Source: Rhodobacteraceae bacterium UBA2776
GTDB taxonomy: Bacteria; Pseudomonadota; Alphaproteobacteria; Rhodobacterales; Rhodobacteraceae
Assembly: GCA_002352425.1 (NCBI GenBank)
Contig: DEIK01000040.1
Location: 1 to 26,391 of the forward strand
Length of the DNA stretch: 26,391 bases
Reading direction: 5' to 3'
Under the pieces are notes generated by a model. That model saw nothing but the letters and a program-made list of their open reading frames with translations. It searched no databases and had not been told where the DNA came from. The position numbers were made by a program, and so were the translations under genes. Every line of letters begins with the position of its first letter. The first letter of the stretch is position 1. Below are positions 24,568 through 26,391 of the stretch, piece by piece.

Positions 24568-25106
24568 CCTTCCGCTGTCCTGGTCCCCGTGTGGTCACGC
24601 AGTTTTACGCAAGGGACGACTGTGGCGCATACGAGTGCATGCACCAAATTTCGTGCAGGGTGTAGCAGAGGTAATTTTACGGGGCAACAGGCGATGCGAG
24701 TGAAAACGTTAACTCTAGCGCTAACAAAAGCAGGGATTTAGATAATATGCGACAATTCACAGGCCAAAACACATGCTGCGGTGTCGTTTTCAGGGGCTGA
24801 GCGAATCTTATTTTTCAGGAACTGGTCGATGTGGTGATTGCACCAAGCTCAGTGCGATGGCAGCTTTGCGCAGATAGTGAGCTTTGCAAAGTTTGGCCGT
24901 TGCGCCAAAGCCGTCATTCGGCAAAGATGCAGCTAACGACAACTTCGAGCCCATCTTGACCGATGCTGCACGTTGTACGAATGTCCGCTATCATGAGACC
25001 TTCCAAAAACCTTCAACAACCACTTAGGTTTTGAACGGGGCTTTTGGCAGCGCCAATCAGGGCGGTTTGGACATGTGCCAAAAAGGAGGGTTTTTGGAAC
25101 ACCATT
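24568..25106. other. 539-base region without a recognisable gene
   Basis: I see no credible ORF on either strand. The left part should hold the atp leader and promoter. The middle (about 24770-25010) reads like decayed or repeat-type intergenic DNA. The right end holds two overlapping inverted repeats, TTTTGGCA/TGCCAAAA (25042-25049 with 25076-25083) and CCAAAAA/TTTTTGG (25078-25084 with 25091-25097), just past the stop of the minus-strand gene at 25107, which may act as its terminator. Confidence 0.5.
24659..24687 (-). promoter_or_regulatory. Candidate promoter of the atp operon
   Basis: On the minus strand TTGCCC (24687-24682), 17 bases, TACACC (24664-24659), about 100 bases before the atpH start. 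The match is moderate: four of six and three of six. Best candidate I can see, but not firm. Confidence 0.3.
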
Positions 25107-25649
25107 TCAGCGATTTAGCTTCTCGAAAACAAGAGTCTGAGTTTTTGGTGGTGGACGGCCATCATCCTGCCTGTAAGCAAACTCAAAGTCTGCATTTGTA
25201 TAGTATTGCCAAGAACTGCCATTTATCAATTTATAGGTCTGCGGTTTTAGATTTAGGATATGTTGACCAAAGGCCTGTGCGACAATTGTGTCTTCCCCTT
25301 CAGGATAACTAACCAAAACTTCGCATTGGTCCCCATCATCAGCCGTCAGCGTTCGAAAGAAAAAGTCCTCGATCGTAAGTCCTGCGCCATCATACAATGA
25401 TGATAAGGGACTGAATCCGTTTGTAGTGTACCCACGGTTATTAACTGATCTTACAAACGCAGCGCTCGCAGCCGCTGAATTTTCGCTGAGAAAGTGTCTG
25501 CAAAGCTGCGTGAGAAAAGTAATTTCGCCAATCAATATCTCAAGGCGTCGCTGCCGTTCTTCTTCTATAGGGTTAGCTTGAGCCGCGACTGACGTGACTA
25601 CGAGACAGCTGACTAAAACCACCATTTTAAGTATGTTGATATTTATCAT
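25107..25649 (-). CDS. Hypothetical exported protein
   Basis: A 180-residue protein I do not recognise. It starts with a signal peptide (hydrophobic LKMVVLVSCLVVTSVAA, likely cut after AQA), so it is periplasmic or secreted. The mature part has an acidic/basic helical start (NPIEEERQRRLEILIGEI), a middle rich in Ser/Ala/Asn/Gly, and a C-terminal part rich in aromatic residues. Two cysteines in the mature part (LCRHFL, QCEVLV) could form a disulfide. GAGAGG lies six bases before the ATG. Codon use is visibly AT-richer than the housekeeping genes, and it diverges from another AT-rich orphan at 25753, which suggests recent acquisition. Confidence 0.75.
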   Translation of the reverse strand: MININILKMVVLVSCLVVTSVAAQANPIEEERQRRLEILIGEITFLTQLCRHFLSENSAAASAAFVRSVNNRGYTTNGFSPLSSLYDGAGLTIEDFFFRTLTADDGDQCEVLVSYPEGEDTIVAQAFGQHILNLKPQTYKLINGSSWQYYTNADFEFAYRQDDGRPPPKTQTLVFEKLNR

Positions 25650-25697
25650 TTTGAACCTCTCAACAGGATTAAGTGAACGCTTTGTCAGTATAACAGT

Positions 25698-25709
25698 TTA
25701 AAATTTTAA
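25698..25709. promoter_or_regulatory. AT-rich palindrome between divergent orphan genes
   Basis: TTAAAATTTTAA is a perfect 12-bp palindrome in the 103-base gap between the divergent genes at 25649 and 25753. It may be an operator or just AT-rich promoter DNA. Confidence 0.3.
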
Positions 25710-25752
25710 CTTTTCGTCTAGGATATGGTCATTAGAAAAAGGAAAACTATTA

Positions 25753-25986
25753 ATGGCAACCTTAAACTGTAGATTTTCGGGTAATAAAATAAGCGCATCA
25801 ATCACTAACAATGATGGAAAAAACGGTACTTACAGTTTTTCTTGCGTTTATAACACTGATGGGGGCGGGACTAATACACTATCAGGTTCTGCCACTGTAA
25901 ACGACGGAGCCACTGTTTCTGTGGGTGAAAACACTCTTACACAGAAGGTGATTGGTTTAAAATCTAGCTCTCTTAAGCCCCTTTAA
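25753..25986 (+). CDS. Hypothetical 77-residue protein
   Basis: A small protein I do not recognise. It is rich in Ser, Thr, Asn and Gly with alternating polar and hydrophobic residues, so a small beta-sandwich is likely. Two cysteines (C6 and C31) could pair. There is no signal peptide or membrane segment. AAAGG lies about ten bases before the ATG. The ending (LKSSSLKPL) does not suggest truncation, but the short length leaves open that it is a fragment of a larger protein. AT-rich like its divergent neighbour. Confidence 0.55.
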   Translation: MATLNCRFSGNKISASITNNDGKNGTYSFSCVYNTDGGGTNTLSGSATVNDGATVSVGENTLTQKVIGLKSSSLKPL

Positions 25987-26391
25987 GGACTGAATTGAAT
26001 GGGACTGTCTGGCATCCCCTTTTATTCTTAACATGTGCGCACTGTCTTCGACGGCACGCCAGCCTTTCTACCTTGAACTCTTGTAACTACTAAACGCCGC
26101 GCAAATATCTCGACAGAAGTTCCAAAAACGACCGTTTGTTGAACGGTTCACCGGACCGGACATTGACGCACGAACGGCGAAAGTCTGAAAAGTCCCGCAC
26201 AGCCGACCTCCGTGCGGAGCGCAGCGAAAGTCCAGTTCCCGCCCGACGTGTCGAAAGGCAAGGACCGCTTCGGGCTGAGAGCAGACATCGGAAATCTTAA
26301 CGATGCAGTGCGACGAAATCGTTGCCCCCTCAAACCGGCTTCGCCTCACGATAGTTAAACCGGCTTCGCCTCGGGCACCTTCATCCCCTCC
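25987..26391. repeat. Non-coding, GC-rich repeat-like region to the window edge
   Basis: About 400 bases without a convincing gene. Minus-strand frames at 26068-26349 are open, but look like the spurious ORFs produced by dispersed intergenic repeats in alphaproteobacteria. The base composition switches back to GC-rich near 26120. At the edge a 16-base direct repeat, AAACCGGCTTCGCCTC, occurs at 26332-26347 and 26357-26372, 25 bases apart, and may continue beyond the window. Confidence 0.45.

Noticed and set aside
26068..26349. 93-residue minus-strand protein
   Set aside because: Composition and context look like translated repeat DNA; there is no ribosome site and a second frame is equally open.

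Overview
The window looks like chromosomal DNA of an alphaproteobacterium in the order Rhodobacterales, most likely the Roseobacter group. Three things point there: the F1 part of ATP synthase as a separate atpHAGDC block without F0 genes, the hsp20-DUF1150 pair, and alpha-type neighbour sets such as YdcH-purE-purK and ribF-YcgN. This taxonomic call rests on gene content and recall of synteny, not on a search.

Layout. 1-534: the last 14 codons of an unidentified gene, then a run of hairpins, a tiny hydrophobic ORF and a strong UUCG-capped terminator. 626-994: a TusE/DsrC-family protein without any cysteine. 1149-3178 (minus): a likely stress operon hsp20 - DUF1150 - phzF-like - trxC, with a heat-shock-type promoter upstream. 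3363-5204 (plus): YdcH-like gene, purE and purK. 5209-6824 (minus): an EamA-type transporter and a secreted lipase-like hydrolase. 6863-9061 (minus): groES-groEL with a perfect CIRCE operator and a terminator. 9086-11662: an alpha/beta hydrolase (minus), a TraB/GumN-family protein (plus) and a DUF2161 nuclease-fold protein (minus). 11886-16599 (plus): a tight six-gene run of manganese pyrophosphatase, HAD phosphatase, MaoC hydratase, RibF, YcgN-like cysteine-cluster protein and threonine aldolase. 16677-18050 (minus): a coupled pair of alpha/beta hydrolase and DsbA-fold isomerase. 18160-19185 (plus): prs. 19221-19571 (minus): an H-type lectin-domain protein. 19648-24561 (minus): atpHAGDC with its terminator. 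25107-25986: two divergent AT-rich orphan genes. 25987-26391: non-coding, repeat-like DNA.

How the genes fit together. Most of the window is housekeeping: purine synthesis (purE, purK, prs), flavin cofactor synthesis (ribF), energy (F1-ATPase, pyrophosphatase) and protein quality control (GroESL, Hsp20, thioredoxin 2). Heat-shock control appears in two forms: HrcA/CIRCE for groESL and a sigma-32-like promoter for hsp20.

I found no phage, transposase, CRISPR array, tRNA, rRNA or recognisable defence system. The least explained parts are the structured region and micro-ORF at 46-534, the cysteine-free DsrC-like protein, the H-lectin gene beside the atp operon, and the AT-rich orphan pair near the right end. 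None of these is strong enough to call a new system from sequence alone.
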